Counted from the first letter of the stretch, positions 41,168 through 50,298 are shown. The stretch is DNA of 63,975 nt from an uncultured Ruminococcus sp. (GCA_902762785.1 CACWPL010000014.1:1-63975); one strand, 5' to 3'. Made by a program: numbers and translations. The notes: generated by a model not told the origin, from the letters alone.

Positions 41168-42952
41168 ATGGATCGTAACGAGATCAATGTACAGGACACC
41201 TGGGACCTGACGCCCGTGTTCGCGGACGTCGCCGCATGGGAGGAGGCCCGCGCCAAGGCCGAGGCCGCGCTGCCGGGCTTCGCACAGATGCTCCCCGGCA
41301 TGACCGCGAGCGCACAGGCGCTCTACGACACCACGCAGATGCTCGTCTCGCTCTCGAGCGACATCGAGCGCGTCTACACCTACGCGCATCTGCGCTATTC
41401 CGAGGACACCACGAACAACGAGGCGCGTCAGCTCATGGGCAAGGCGCAGGACCTCATCGTCCGTTTCTCCGAGGCCGCCACGCCCTATGACACCACCCTC
41501 CTCACGCTCACGCCCGATCAGCTCGAGAGCTATCTCCAGACGCTCCCCGCGCTCGAGGCCGAGTTCGGCATCCTCCTGCGCGAGCGCTTCCGCTACAAGC
41601 CCCACACCCTCTCCGAGGCCGAGGAGCAGCTCCTTGCTGCCTTCACCAAGGTGCGCGGCGCCTCCGAGGACACCTACGAGACCTTCACCGCCTCCGACCT
41701 CAAGTTCGGCACCATCCGTGACGAGAAGGGCGAGACGGTCGAGCTGACCGACACCAACTACGCCATGTATCTGCGCTCCCCCGACCGTGACGTGCGCCGC
41801 AGCGCCTTCCAGACGCTCTACGCCGTCTACAAGCAGTACGGCAACACCTTCGCGTCCCTCTATGCTGGGCAGATCGAGAACGCCAAGGTCACGGCGCGTG
41901 TCCGGCACTACGGCTCCGCGCTCGAGGCCGCGCTCTTCCCCGACCACGTCACCCCGGAGATCTATCAGAACATCATCTCCAACATCGAGGGACATCTCGA
42001 CGTCCTCTTCCGCTACTACCGTCTCAAAAAGCGCGTCCTGGGTCTGGAGGAGCTGCATCTCTACGACATCTACCTCCCCATGAGCGAGGGCTCTCCGCGC
42101 AAGTTCACCTACCAGGAGGCCGTCGATGAGGTGCTCGCGGCGTGCCAGATCTTTGGGGACGAGTACGTCTCCACCCTCCGGCAGGGCTATGCCGACCGCT
42201 GGGTCGACGTCTACCCGAACACCGGCAAGGTCGGCGGCGCGTTCTCCGGCGGCTGCGCCGTGACGCCGCCCTATATCCTGCTGAATTTCCAGGGCCTCGA
42301 TGACGATGTCTCCACCCTCGCCCACGAGAGCGGCCATTCCATGCACAGCCACTTCACCCGCACGACCCAGCCGCTCCAGTATGCGGACTACTCCATCTTC
42401 GTCGCGGAGGTGCCGTCCACGGTGAACGAGCTGGTGCTGGCCTACCACCGTCTCGAGCACACAGACGACAAGGACGAGCAGCGCGCCATCCTCGGCCATC
42501 TGCTCGACCTCTACAAGGCGACCATCTACCGTCAGATCATGTTCGCCGCCTTCGAGCAGCGCACCCATGCCCTCAGCGAGGCCGGTGAGGTGCTAACGGC
42601 AGAGCTGCTGTGCAAGGAGTATTACGCGCTCAACGAGAAGTATTTCGGCGGCGAGGTCGTCCTCGATGAGGAGATCGCGTGCGAGTGGATGCGCGTGCCG
42701 CATTTCTATTATGATTTCTATGTCTACAAATACGCCATCGGCCTGACGGCGGCGAGCCACATCGTCCGCCGGATCCGCAGCGGCGAGCCGGGCGCACGGG
42801 AGGCCTACTTCGACTTCCTGCGCCTCGGCAATACGAAGGACCCCATCGAGTCTCTCAAGGTCGCCGGTGTGGACATGACGCGCACGGAGGTGTTCGACAG
42901 CGCCGTCGCCATGTTCGATGAGCTGATCGACCGCTTCGAGGCGCTCCTGTGA
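41168..42952 (+). CDS. pepF: Oligoendopeptidase F (M3B metallopeptidase)
   Basis: 594 aa, the normal length. Zinc site HESGHSMHSHF with His386, Glu387 and His390; third ligand Glu in the following helix region (SIFVAEVPSTVNE). The N-terminal helical lobe starts DTWDLTPVFADVAAWEEA. PepF cleaves peptides of 7-17 residues in the cytoplasm. GAAAGGAG lies seven bases before ATG 41168. Confidence 0.95.
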   Translation: MDRNEINVQDTWDLTPVFADVAAWEEARAKAEAALPGFAQMLPGMTASAQALYDTTQMLVSLSSDIERVYTYAHLRYSEDTTNNEARQLMGKAQDLIVRFSEAATPYDTTLLTLTPDQLESYLQTLPALEAEFGILLRERFRYKPHTLSEAEEQLLAAFTKVRGASEDTYETFTASDLKFGTIRDEKGETVELTDTNYAMYLRSPDRDVRRSAFQTLYAVYKQYGNTFASLYAGQIENAKVTARVRHYGSALEAALFPDHVTPEIYQNIISNIEGHLDVLFRYYRLKKRVLGLEELHLYDIYLPMSEGSPRKFTYQEAVDEVLAACQIFGDEYVSTLRQGYADRWVDVYPNTGKVGGAFSGGCAVTPPYILLNFQGLDDDVSTLAHESGHSMHSHFTRTTQPLQYADYSIFVAEVPSTVNELVLAYHRLEHTDDKDEQRAILGHLLDLYKATIYRQIMFAAFEQRTHALSEAGEVLTAELLCKEYYALNEKYFGGEVVLDEEIACEWMRVPHFYYDFYVYKYAIGLTAASHIVRRIRSGEPGAREAYFDFLRLGNTKDPIESLKVAGVDMTRTEVFDSAVAMFDELIDRFEALL

Positions 42953-42983
42953 GCCGCGGTGTCCAGAAAAGGAGGTATTTCTC

Positions 42984-43793
42984 ATGATGGAGGAACGACA
43001 TGCCCTCGCCGCCGTATTCGAGGACACGATGCGTCAGATCCGCGATGACGAGACACTGAACAAGGCCGCTGCCGCCTCTGCCGCCAAGACGGTGCTCTAC
43101 CGCGAGGGCGAGGCACCGGCGCTCCCGGCCGCCGACCCGACCGTGCAGACCACTGTGACCGTCAATGGCTCGCGGACGTTCGAGGCGGTGGGACATCTGC
43201 GGAAGGAATGGCCGGACGGCCGCATCGGCGTGCTGAACTTCGCCTCCGCCACGACCCCCGGCGGCGGTGTCAAGAACGGCGCCCGTGCGCAGGAGGAGGC
43301 GCTCTGCCGCTGCTCGACGCTCTACCCAGCGCTCGCGCAAAAATGGCTCTGGGACGACTATTACCAGTTCCACCGCGCCCGCGATGCCCGCTATACGGAT
43401 GCGGTCATCTACACGCCGGACGTGCGGATCATCAAGTCCGACACGCGCATCCCCCAGCGGCTCGCCCCCCAGGACTGGGGCATCACGGACGTGCTGACCT
43501 GCGCCGCGCCGAATCTGCGGAACGTCTCCGTGACGCCCGCAGAGCTGGCGGCCATCCATGAGCGCCGCGGACGTCAGATCATGACCGTGGCGGCCGCCAA
43601 CGGCGTGGAGATCCTGGTGCTGGGCGCGTTCGGATGCGGTGCGTTCCGCAATGACCCCAAGATCGTCGCCGAGGCATATCGGCGTCTGCTGCCCGCGTTC
43701 GAGGGGCAGTTCCGGCAGATCGTGTTCGCGGTCTACTGTCCGCCCCACGACCCGCGCAACCTCGATGCCTTCAAGCAGGTGTTCGGCAGATGA
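42984..43793 (+). CDS. Bacterial-type poly(ADP-ribose) glycohydrolase (TIGR02452 family)
   Basis: 269 aa. Macrodomain-derived fold with the catalytic loop TPGGGVKNGARAQEEALCR: Gly92-95 and the QEE at 103-105, whose second Glu is the catalytic base in bacterial PARGs. LVLGAFGCGAFRNDP (about 212-226) is the second ADP-ribose-binding loop. It removes ADP-ribose from proteins or splits polymer. AAAGGAGG precedes ATG 42984. It follows pepF by 31 bases and may be cotranscribed. Confidence 0.9.
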   Translation: MMEERHALAAVFEDTMRQIRDDETLNKAAAASAAKTVLYREGEAPALPAADPTVQTTVTVNGSRTFEAVGHLRKEWPDGRIGVLNFASATTPGGGVKNGARAQEEALCRCSTLYPALAQKWLWDDYYQFHRARDARYTDAVIYTPDVRIIKSDTRIPQRLAPQDWGITDVLTCAAPNLRNVSVTPAELAAIHERRGRQIMTVAAANGVEILVLGAFGCGAFRNDPKIVAEAYRRLLPAFEGQFRQIVFAVYCPPHDPRNLDAFKQVFGR

Positions 43794-44209
43794 GCACGCG
43801 CCCGGCTGCGTGTTTTGCCCTCGTGCCCAAAAGCCGAAAATGGAGACGCGAACGTCTCGTAATGAGGGCGGCGTCTCCCCATCCCTCGGTATCTCCCGGG
43901 TCGGCGTCCATCCCCTGAAACATTCCCTCGCGCGCGTATACGCTATGCGTTCAGGCGTCACAGGCGTTCGTTTTTCCCCCTGTGTCCTCTGTTTTTTATC
44001 TCTATATAGATAGATGTTTCAACTGTTTCATTCACAAGATACCGCGAAGGCGCGCCAAAAGTGCTGAAACAAGCGGGTGAAACATCAGTGAAACATGTTT
44101 CGATACTGCTGAAACATCGCGCCTCGATGTTTCACTGGACGTTTCGCCGGATGACCCATATCGGCAGCCACCCGCGTGACGATACCCTGTGCAAATTAGG
44201 AAAAAAGGA
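43794..44209. other. Intergenic region before tRNA-Pro
   Basis: About 415 bases without a gene. The left half holds GC-rich imperfect repeats (GAGACGCGAACGTCTC at about 43850); the right half holds the TGAAACA motif array listed separately. Confidence 0.6.
44015..44146. repeat. Array of TGAAACA/TGTTTCA motifs
   Basis: Eight 7-bp copies in about 120 bp: TGTTTCA at 44015, 44024 and 44128; TGAAACA at 44065, 44078, 44089 and 44110; TGTTTCG at 44096 forming GAAACATGTTTC with its neighbour. CGTTTCG at 44140 is a partial copy, and another TGAAACA lies at 43917. Confidence 0.75.
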
Positions 44210-44238
44210 TTGACGATCGGCCAAACTTGTGTTATAAT
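44210..44238 (+). promoter_or_regulatory. Promoter of tRNA-Pro
   Basis: TTGACG (44210-44215), 17 bp, TATAAT (44233-44238). Confidence 0.8.
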
Positions 44239-44265
44239 AACAATTGCGCGAGGTCTTCGCGCGAA

Positions 44266-44339
44266 CGGGATGTAGCTCAGTTTGGTAGAGTGCCTGCTTT
44301 GGGAGCAGGATGCCGCAGGTTCGAGTCCTGTCATCCCGA
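44266..44339 (+). tRNA. tRNA-Pro (TGG)
   Basis: Acceptor CGGGATG/CATCCCG, anticodon arm CCTGC-TTTGGGA-GCAGG with anticodon TGG, T arm GCAGG-TTCGAGT-CCTGT (one mismatched or G-T end pair), discriminator A; CCA not encoded. Confidence 0.93.
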
Positions 44340-44351
44340 TACGACTGGGCA

Positions 44352-44383
44352 CCGCCCCTCTCGGTATACGCCGGGAGGGGCGG
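44352..44383 (+). terminator. Hairpin after tRNA-Pro
   Basis: CCGCCCCTC (44352-44360) pairs with GAGGGGCGG (44375-44383), inner TCGG/CCGG. T-run weak (CGCGTTT). Confidence 0.55.
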
Positions 44384-44415
44384 GTCGCGTTTCGGGACAT
44401 TTTTACATTTCCCTC

Positions 44416-44444
44416 TTGACGATCCTTGGAAGATGTGGTATAAT
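44416..44444 (+). promoter_or_regulatory. Promoter of the NrdD-related gene
   Basis: TTGACG (44416-44421), 17 bp, TATAAT (44439-44444), TGG before it. Confidence 0.8.
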
Positions 44445-44532
44445 AGGAGTATACCAAAACACAATATCTAGTGTCACATGGCAAGAACAGACGCCATATC
44501 CGACACATCAAAAAAACAGGGAGGTCCTATCC

Positions 44533-44814
44533 ATGGGAACACAGGTCAATACGAAGTATCAGGTCATCGGCGGCGAGATGGCGATGGAGGAGATGCAGGC
44601 CTACGAGGACATGCTCAAGGCGAAGTACCCCGAGCGCATCTTCACCCATATCACCTTCAAGCTCGACGGCGATTATGTGGATGTCGATTATGAGTACGAT
44701 GTCGTACCGTTCGACCGCATCCGCCGCATCACCGGCTATCTGGTGGGCAACATGACCCGCTGGAACGATGCCAAGCGTGCCGAGGAGGCCGACCGCGTCA
44801 AGCACGGCGTCTGA
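44533..44814 (+). CDS. Small protein related to the NrdD C-terminus
   Basis: 93 aa. ATG 44533 lies behind AGGGAGG. The end, RIRRITGYLVGNMTRWNDAK then RAEEADRVKHG, resembles the C-terminus of anaerobic ribonucleotide reductase (GYL...RWNxxKxxExxxRxKH), but the glycyl-radical and zinc Cys pairs of full NrdD are absent. Such ~90-aa proteins are common in clostridia and are often annotated as reductase, though they cannot be the enzyme. Role unknown. Confidence 0.7.
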   Translation: MGTQVNTKYQVIGGEMAMEEMQAYEDMLKAKYPERIFTHITFKLDGDYVDVDYEYDVVPFDRIRRITGYLVGNMTRWNDAKRAEEADRVKHGV

Positions 44815-44835
44815 TCCTTCCGCACGATATATCGG

Positions 44836-44870
44836 AAAAAGCGCCCTTCCCCGCGATGGAGAAGGGCGCT
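44836..44870 (-). terminator. Terminator between convergent genes
   Basis: AGCGCCCTTC (44840-44849) pairs with GAAGGGCGCT (44861-44870); the A5 at 44836-44840 gives a minus-strand T-run for the FtsX-type permease gene. Confidence 0.8.
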
Positions 44871-44880
44871 TCGTGCTGCC

Positions 44881-47800
44881 TTATTCGACGGATTTGAGCG
44901 ACTCGGCCATGTTGATCCGGTCGAGCTTGAGGCCCATGAAGAGGTCTACGATCAGGTCGAAGCCGATGGTCAGGAGCACGCTCCACACGAAGGAGAGCGG
45001 CAGGATCCTCACCCGGAACGACACCAGATCCACGATGATCTGCGCGATCACGAAGCGGTGCAGCGCGATGCCCAAAAACAGGCCGCAGACCGTTCCGACC
45101 GCCGTGAGCGCGAGGTTCTCGCGGAGGACGTAGGCGGACGTCTCGCTGCGGAAGAAGCCGAGCACCTTGATGGTCGCGATCTCGCGGATGCGCTCGGTGA
45201 TGTTGATGTTCGTCAGGTCGTAGAGGACGATGAACGCCAGTCCCGCCGCGCAGAGGATCACCACGAGCACGATCAGGTCGAGCGACTTCATCATGTTCCC
45301 CATGCGGATCCGGATCTCGTCGAAGAGGGAGACAGTCGTGATCTTGTCCTCCTGCGCGAGTGTCGCGGCGGCCTGGTAGGGGTCGGCGTCCTCAGGGAAA
45401 TGGAGGTAGGCTGCGTTGCACGCCGCCGGCTCCCCGAGCTGCGACGCGAGCGTCCCCGGCGAGAGGATGATATAATTATAGACATGGTTCTCGAACACGC
45501 CCGCCACCTTCACGCGCAGCTCCCGCATGTCCTCGTCGCGCAGGAGGATGGTCTCACCTGGGACGGCGCCGTAGCGCTCCGCGATGGCGTTGCAGACCAG
45601 CGCCTCGCCGTCCGCAGGGAGGGAGAGCGGGTCGCCGTCGAGGGTGCGCAGGGTCATGTAGTCAGCGAAGGCGTCCCCGTCCAGCGGCACGAGCACGCTC
45701 ATGCCCTTGGTCTTGTCCTTGGTCACGAGGTCCCAGCTCGCCTCATGGAGGAGGGTGTAGTCGGCCGTGACGGCATCGAGCTTGGCAGTCAGGGCGGGCG
45801 GGAGCGTGTCGCCGATGTCGGACTTGAACACGACCGATGCGTCCGCCGTCACGATCTCGCCGTACTGCACGTCCGCGAAGCCCGCCACGGAGTCCTTCAG
45901 GCCGAAGCCCGTCAGCAGGAGCGCCGTGCAGCCGCTGATGCCGATGACCATCATGAAGAACCGCCCCTTATAGCGGAAGATGTTGCGGATGGAGACCTTG
46001 TGGAGGAACTTGAGCCTGTTCCAGATGAACGGCACATGCTCGAGCAGCACGCGCTTGCCGGCCTTGGGCGCCTTCGGACGCATGAGACCGGCGGCTGTCT
46101 CGGCCAGCTCCAGGCGGCACGAGATCCACGTCACACCGAGTGAGCCCAGCAGCGACACGCCCAGCGCCGCCGCCGCGAGCCCCCAGTCGATGACCAGATG
46201 GAGCCGCAGCGGGATGTACATGAGCTGGTACGACCGCCAGATGACCGTCGGGAACAGCACGATCCCGACCGCATACCCGATCACGCACCCCAGCACGGCG
46301 GCCAGTCCGGAATAGAACATGTACTTTCCCATGATGTCGCCTTCGGAGTAGCCAAGGGCCTTGAGTGTGCCGATCTGCGTGCGCTGCTCCTCGACCATGC
46401 GGCTCATGGTCGTCAGGCAGACGAGCGCCGCCACGAGGATGAAGAAGATCGGGAACACCCTTGCCACCTGCTCGACGATCTGGGAATCGCTCTCGAAGCA
46501 CGCATAGCTGATGTTGGTCCCGCGGTCGAGGACGAAGGTGTCGGGGGCGTCGATGTCGTCGATCTTCTGCTGGGCGTCGGCGATGTCGGCCTCGGCGTCG
46601 GCGATCTTCTCATCGAACTCTTCCTTGCCGTCCTCGTATTCGGCCAGACCGTCCTCATAGTCCTTGACGCCGTCCGCATACTCGGCCTTACCGTCCTCGT
46701 ACTCCTTGACGCCGTCCTCGTACTTGGCCAGACCGTCCTCATATTCCTTGACGCCGTCCTCATAGGCCTGCTTGCCGTCCTGCCATTTGGCGAGGCCCTC
46801 GTCGTATTGGGCCTGTGCATCGGCGAGGTCGGCCCTTCCCTGCTCGAGCTGCGCCCATCCGTCGGCCAGCTCGGCGCGCTTCTCGTCCAGGAGGGACTGC
46901 TGCGCCTCGAGCTCCCTCCGGCCCGCTGCAAGGCCGGCACGCGCCTGCTCGATCTGCACGCGCCCTGCCTCGACCTCGGCCTGTCCGGCCAGCACGGCCT
47001 GACGCTGCTCGTCGGGCAGATAGTCCAGCATCGTGAGCGCCTGTGCCAGCTCTGCGGCCTTGCCCTCGAGCACCTGTGCCTGCGCCTCGACCATGGCCTC
47101 GTTCTCCGCGAGGGACGCGGCGGCCGCGTCGATCTGCGCCTGGCCGTCGCTGATCTGGGCTTCGCCGTCTAGGAGCTGTGCCTCGCTGTCGTCGAGCGTC
47201 GCCTGACCGTCCTCGATCTGCTGCTTGGCGTCGGCCAGCTCCTGCTCGCCGCTATCGAGCTCTTCCTTGGCATCGGCCAGCTCCTTGGCGGCATCGTCGA
47301 GCTCCTTTTTGGCATCCGCCAGCTCCTGCTCGGCGTCGGCGAGCTCTTCCTTGGCGTCGTCCAGCTTTTGCTTTCCGTCAGCGAGCTCCTGTGCGGCGTC
47401 ATCGAGCTCCTGCTGTCCCTCGGCACGCTTGTCGGCCAGCTCGGCACGGCCGTCATCCAGCTCTGCCTGTGCATCGGCCACGAGACGGTCATAGCGGCGC
47501 TCCGCGATCGTCTGCGTGAGCTGCTCCCAGACGGGATCGCGCGCATCCATGGCGTCCTTGTAGGCCTTGGAATAGATGACGTCATCCGCATCGAAACGGA
47601 CATAGATCTCCGAATAATAGTCTACGTCCCACGCATCCTCGGGCAGATACAGATACCCCGAGACAGAGCCGTTCCCGAGCGAGGTCGTCCCTCGCTCGAA
47701 GTTCGCATAGAGGGACGAATGTGCTGCCCCGACGATCGTATAGGCACGGTGGGAGAGCGCGTCGAGCGTGTCCTCCTCATTGCCGTCGGCGATGTAAACG

Positions 47801-48240
47801 GTGTCGCCGACACGGAGCGTCCCGGGCATCCCGGCGTCCATGATACATTCATTGCCGGCGGTCGGCATACGCCCCTCGGTCAGCGTCAGGAGGTTCACAT
47901 CCTTGGTGATGCTGTGTGCCTTGAGGACGAACTCATTGTCCGCCTTGTCATGACAGAGCAGGTCGAGGGTATGGGAGCCCTCCGCATCGCGCACGCCCTC
48001 GGCGGCGGCGAAGCGTGCGACATCGTCCTCCTCCCAGCCCAGGGTCGAGATGAGGCGGTAGTCGTAGAGCTGTTTCTCCTGCCAAAAGCGATCCATCGTG
48101 TTGACCATGGCGGGCGTCGTGATCCGCACGCCGCAGAAGAACCCCACGCCGAGCGCCACGATGGCGAGGATGGCGAGGAACCGCCCCATGCTCCCGCGGA
48201 TCTCGCGGAGGGTGGTGCGGCGGAGCATCTTTTTCTTCAT
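44881..48240 (-). CDS. Large FtsX/MacB-type ABC permease with extracellular coiled coil
   Basis: 1119 aa. N-terminal helix (about 20-40), an external domain, then a long Ala/Asp/Glu/Leu coiled coil (about 255-600) built of ELADAKEELDDAAKEL-type heptads and a striking YEDGVKEYEDGLAKYEDG repeat. Two FtsX domains follow, each with three or more helices (about 615-760 and 1000-1110). Clostridial proteins of this layout work with a LolD-like ATPase in export, lipoprotein handling or peptide sensing. The ATPase gene is 12 bases upstream in the same operon. The coiled coil may reach through the wall. Confidence 0.85.
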   Translation of the reverse strand: MKKKMLRRTTLREIRGSMGRFLAILAIVALGVGFFCGVRITTPAMVNTMDRFWQEKQLYDYRLISTLGWEEDDVARFAAAEGVRDAEGSHTLDLLCHDKADNEFVLKAHSITKDVNLLTLTEGRMPTAGNECIMDAGMPGTLRVGDTVYIADGNEEDTLDALSHRAYTIVGAAHSSLYANFERGTTSLGNGSVSGYLYLPEDAWDVDYYSEIYVRFDADDVIYSKAYKDAMDARDPVWEQLTQTIAERRYDRLVADAQAELDDGRAELADKRAEGQQELDDAAQELADGKQKLDDAKEELADAEQELADAKKELDDAAKELADAKEELDSGEQELADAKQQIEDGQATLDDSEAQLLDGEAQISDGQAQIDAAAASLAENEAMVEAQAQVLEGKAAELAQALTMLDYLPDEQRQAVLAGQAEVEAGRVQIEQARAGLAAGRRELEAQQSLLDEKRAELADGWAQLEQGRADLADAQAQYDEGLAKWQDGKQAYEDGVKEYEDGLAKYEDGVKEYEDGKAEYADGVKDYEDGLAEYEDGKEEFDEKIADAEADIADAQQKIDDIDAPDTFVLDRGTNISYACFESDSQIVEQVARVFPIFFILVAALVCLTTMSRMVEEQRTQIGTLKALGYSEGDIMGKYMFYSGLAAVLGCVIGYAVGIVLFPTVIWRSYQLMYIPLRLHLVIDWGLAAAALGVSLLGSLGVTWISCRLELAETAAGLMRPKAPKAGKRVLLEHVPFIWNRLKFLHKVSIRNIFRYKGRFFMMVIGISGCTALLLTGFGLKDSVAGFADVQYGEIVTADASVVFKSDIGDTLPPALTAKLDAVTADYTLLHEASWDLVTKDKTKGMSVLVPLDGDAFADYMTLRTLDGDPLSLPADGEALVCNAIAERYGAVPGETILLRDEDMRELRVKVAGVFENHVYNYIILSPGTLASQLGEPAACNAAYLHFPEDADPYQAAATLAQEDKITTVSLFDEIRIRMGNMMKSLDLIVLVVILCAAGLAFIVLYDLTNINITERIREIATIKVLGFFRSETSAYVLRENLALTAVGTVCGLFLGIALHRFVIAQIIVDLVSFRVRILPLSFVWSVLLTIGFDLIVDLFMGLKLDRINMAESLKSVE

Positions 48241-48252
48241 AGCGCCCTCCCG

Positions 48253-48957
48253 TCACCACTCGATGTCGCGGACATCGACGATGTGGTCGTTCTTGCGGAC
48301 GCTCTGGATGGTGCCGGAGCGGACGGTGATGATGCGGTCGGCCATGCCAGCGAGGGCGGAGTTGTGCGTGATGACGATGACGGTCATGCCCTTCTTGCGG
48401 CAGGTGTCCTGGAGGAGCGCGAGGACGGCCTTGCCCGTCTGGTAGTCGAGGGCGCCGGTGGGCTCGTCGCAGAGGAGGATCTTGGGCGCCTTCGCGAGCG
48501 CACGCGCGATCGCGACACGCTGCTGCTCGCCACCGGAGAGCTGCGCGGGGAAGTTCTTCATGCGCTCGCCGAGCCCGACCTGCCGGAGCACCTCCTCGGC
48601 ATCGAGCGGCTCGCGGCAGATCTGCGCGGCCAGCTCCACGTTCTCCTTGGCGGTCAGGTTCTGGACGAGGTTGTAGAACTGGAACACGAAGCCCACATCA
48701 TACCGGCGGTAGGCCGTGAGCTGCTTCCTTTTATAAGAGGAGATCTCGGAGCCGTCGAGCCAGACGGCGCCCTCGGTGAGGGTGTCCATGCCGCCCAAGA
48801 TGTTGAGGATGGTGGTCTTGCCCGCGCCGGACGCCCCTACGATCACGCAGAACTCGCCCTTCTCGATGGTGAAGCTCACATCATGCAGCGCCTCGATCTC
48901 CATCTCGCCGGTCTTGTAGACCTTGCGGACGTTTTGAAATTCGACAAATGTACTCAT
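48253..48957 (-). CDS. ABC ATPase, LolD/MacB type
   Basis: 234 aa. Walker [10 protein letters not shown] (about 39-47), signature LSGGEQQR (about 142-149), Walker [13 protein letters not shown] (about 160-171). The sequence type (DEPTGALD) is that of the MacB/LolD/FtsE ATPases that power FtsX-like permeases, and its partner starts 12 bases downstream. It drives mechanotransmission or export rather than import. Confidence 0.93.
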   Translation of the reverse strand: MSTFVEFQNVRKVYKTGEMEIEALHDVSFTIEKGEFCVIVGASGAGKTTILNILGGMDTLTEGAVWLDGSEISSYKRKQLTAYRRYDVGFVFQFYNLVQNLTAKENVELAAQICREPLDAEEVLRQVGLGERMKNFPAQLSGGEQQRVAIARALAKAPKILLCDEPTGALDYQTGKAVLALLQDTCRKKGMTVIVITHNSALAGMADRIITVRSGTIQSVRKNDHIVDVRDIEW

Positions 48958-49016
48958 GCAGCGATCCTTTCTGTCTCAATGCTGACCGGCGCCGGTGCGC
49001 CGTGACGTACTCCACT

Positions 49017-49045
49017 ATTATAGCATAGTTTTAACTAGAATACAA
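49017..49045 (-). promoter_or_regulatory. Promoter of the ABC ATPase/permease operon
   Basis: Minus strand: TTGTAT (49045-49040), 17 bp, TATAAT (49022-49017), TGC before it. Confidence 0.75.
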
Positions 49046-49078
49046 GAGCTGTCGCGAAAAAAGAAGTCCCCTCCCCTG

Positions 49079-49107
49079 TTGACATCCCGCCCGCGATGTG
49101 GTATGAT
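49079..49107 (+). promoter_or_regulatory. Promoter of the fluoride-channel gene
   Basis: TTGACA (49079-49084), 17 bp, TATGAT (49102-49107), TGG before it. Expected start of transcription near 49114 leaves too little leader for a fluoride riboswitch. Confidence 0.75.
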
Positions 49108-49140
49108 GAGAACAGCATGATCCAGGAAAGGGGCGGTCAA

Positions 49141-49509
49141 ATGGACTTTTTCTTCGTCGCGCTCGGCGGCGCGGTCGGTGCGGTGGGGCGGTATGCGGTC
49201 AGTCTGCTCCCGGTCAAGGGGGCGTTCCCGGTGCTGACGCTCGTCACGAACGTGGTCGGTGCGGTGCTGATCGGGCTCGTGGTCGGTCTATCCAGCGGCC
49301 GGGAGGACACGTCCCGGCGCGCGCTCCTCTTTTGGAAGGCCGGCGTCTGCGGCGGCTTCACGACGTTCTCGACCTTCTCGCTCGAGGCGTTCTCCCTCTT
49401 TGAACAAAAGCGTTATGGACTGGGCGGCGCGTACCTACTGCTGAGCTGCGGGCTATGCCTGCTCGGCGTGTTCTGCGGGACGCGGCTCGCTGCCCTCCTC
49501 CGCGCGTGA
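49141..49509 (+). CDS. crcB: Fluoride channel CrcB/Fluc
   Basis: 122 aa, from ATG 49141 behind AAAGGGG; an upstream in-frame start would cover the promoter. Four short membrane helices and the family signatures GGAVGAVGRYAVS, TLVTNVVGA (Asn) and GVCGGFTTFSTFSLE. Dual-topology dimer exporting fluoride. The acetyltransferase gene starts 11 bases after the stop. Confidence 0.92.
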   Translation: MDFFFVALGGAVGAVGRYAVSLLPVKGAFPVLTLVTNVVGAVLIGLVVGLSSGREDTSRRALLFWKAGVCGGFTTFSTFSLEAFSLFEQKRYGLGGAYLLLSCGLCLLGVFCGTRLAALLRA

Positions 49510-49520
49510 AAGGAGCACCT

Positions 49521-50174
49521 ATGCATAACGGGAAACGGCCCGATCCGAACGTCATCCACCCGATCCCCGGGTACGAGGATGAGATCTACATCAAGCCCAC
49601 GATCACGCGAAAAAACATCCGCGTCGGCGACTTCTCCTACATCGCCGACCGCGACTTCGAGCGCCATGTGACGCATCATTACGAATGGCTCGGGGATAGC
49701 CTCGTGATCGGGAAGTTCTGCCAGATCGCGGCGGGCGTGGAATTCATCATGAATGGCGCGAATCACCAGATGGATGCCGTGACCACCTTCCCTTTCTATA
49801 CTATGGAGGGGTGGGAGATGGCACCGCCCGCGCGGGCGCATCTGCCGCTCAAGGGCGATACCGTCGTCGGGAACGACGTCTGGATCGGCCAGAACGCGGT
49901 CATCCTCCCGGGCGTCCACATCGGGGACGGGGCGATCGTCGGCGCGAACAGCGTCGTCGGGCGGGATGTCGCGCCCTATACGATCGTCGCGGGCGACCCG
50001 GCAAAGCCGATCCGCAAGCGCTTTGACGAGGCGCTGATCGGCCTTCTGCTCCGCTTTCGCTGGTGGGACAGGCCGATCGAGGAGATCCAGACGCTGATCC
50101 CCCTCCTCACATGCAGCGACCTCGAGCGGGTCAGGGCGTTTTTGAAAGAGGCGCTCGATCCGGCCGATCCATGA
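49521..50174 (+). CDS. Hexapeptide-repeat O-acetyltransferase (CatB/Vat-like)
   Basis: 217 aa, from ATG 49521 behind AAAGGAG. Left-handed beta-helix with the xenobiotic-acetyltransferase marks: HHYEWLGDSLVIGKFCQIA, NGANHQMDAVTTFPF (catalytic His), and VWIGQNAVILPGVHIGDGAI. The family acetylates hydroxyl groups of chloramphenicol, streptogramins or, more often, unknown metabolites. Resistance should not be assumed. Cotranscribed with crcB. Confidence 0.85.
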   Translation: MHNGKRPDPNVIHPIPGYEDEIYIKPTITRKNIRVGDFSYIADRDFERHVTHHYEWLGDSLVIGKFCQIAAGVEFIMNGANHQMDAVTTFPFYTMEGWEMAPPARAHLPLKGDTVVGNDVWIGQNAVILPGVHIGDGAIVGANSVVGRDVAPYTIVAGDPAKPIRKRFDEALIGLLLRFRWWDRPIEEIQTLIPLLTCSDLERVRAFLKEALDPADP

Positions 50175-50250
50175 TGTAAGATGCGATGCCCCTCGTCGGT
50201 CTGACCGGCTGGGGGCATCCCTATGCAAGTTATAGGTATTCTCTATATCT

Positions 50251-50298
50251 AACGATCGAATATAACTGATTGACTTTTCGATAGACCTATGCTATAAT
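50251..50298 (+). promoter_or_regulatory. metY promoter with upstream AACGATCGAA element
   Basis: TTGACT (50270-50275), 17 bp, TATAAT (50293-50298), TGC before it. AACGATCGAA (50251-50260) ends 9 bases before the -35, as also at the 2-oxoacid oxidoreductase promoter. CCTAT...ATAGG (50220-50236) is a second small inverted repeat. The ~100-nt leader shows no SAM riboswitch. Confidence 0.7.

Noticed and set aside
6315-43793. NUDIX hydrolase and PARG as one ADP-ribose system
   Set aside because: They are 36 kb apart in unrelated transcription units, so linkage is not supported.
49085-49140. Possible fluoride riboswitch before crcB
   Set aside because: The promoter leaves only about 27 untranslated bases, too short, and no conserved motif is present.
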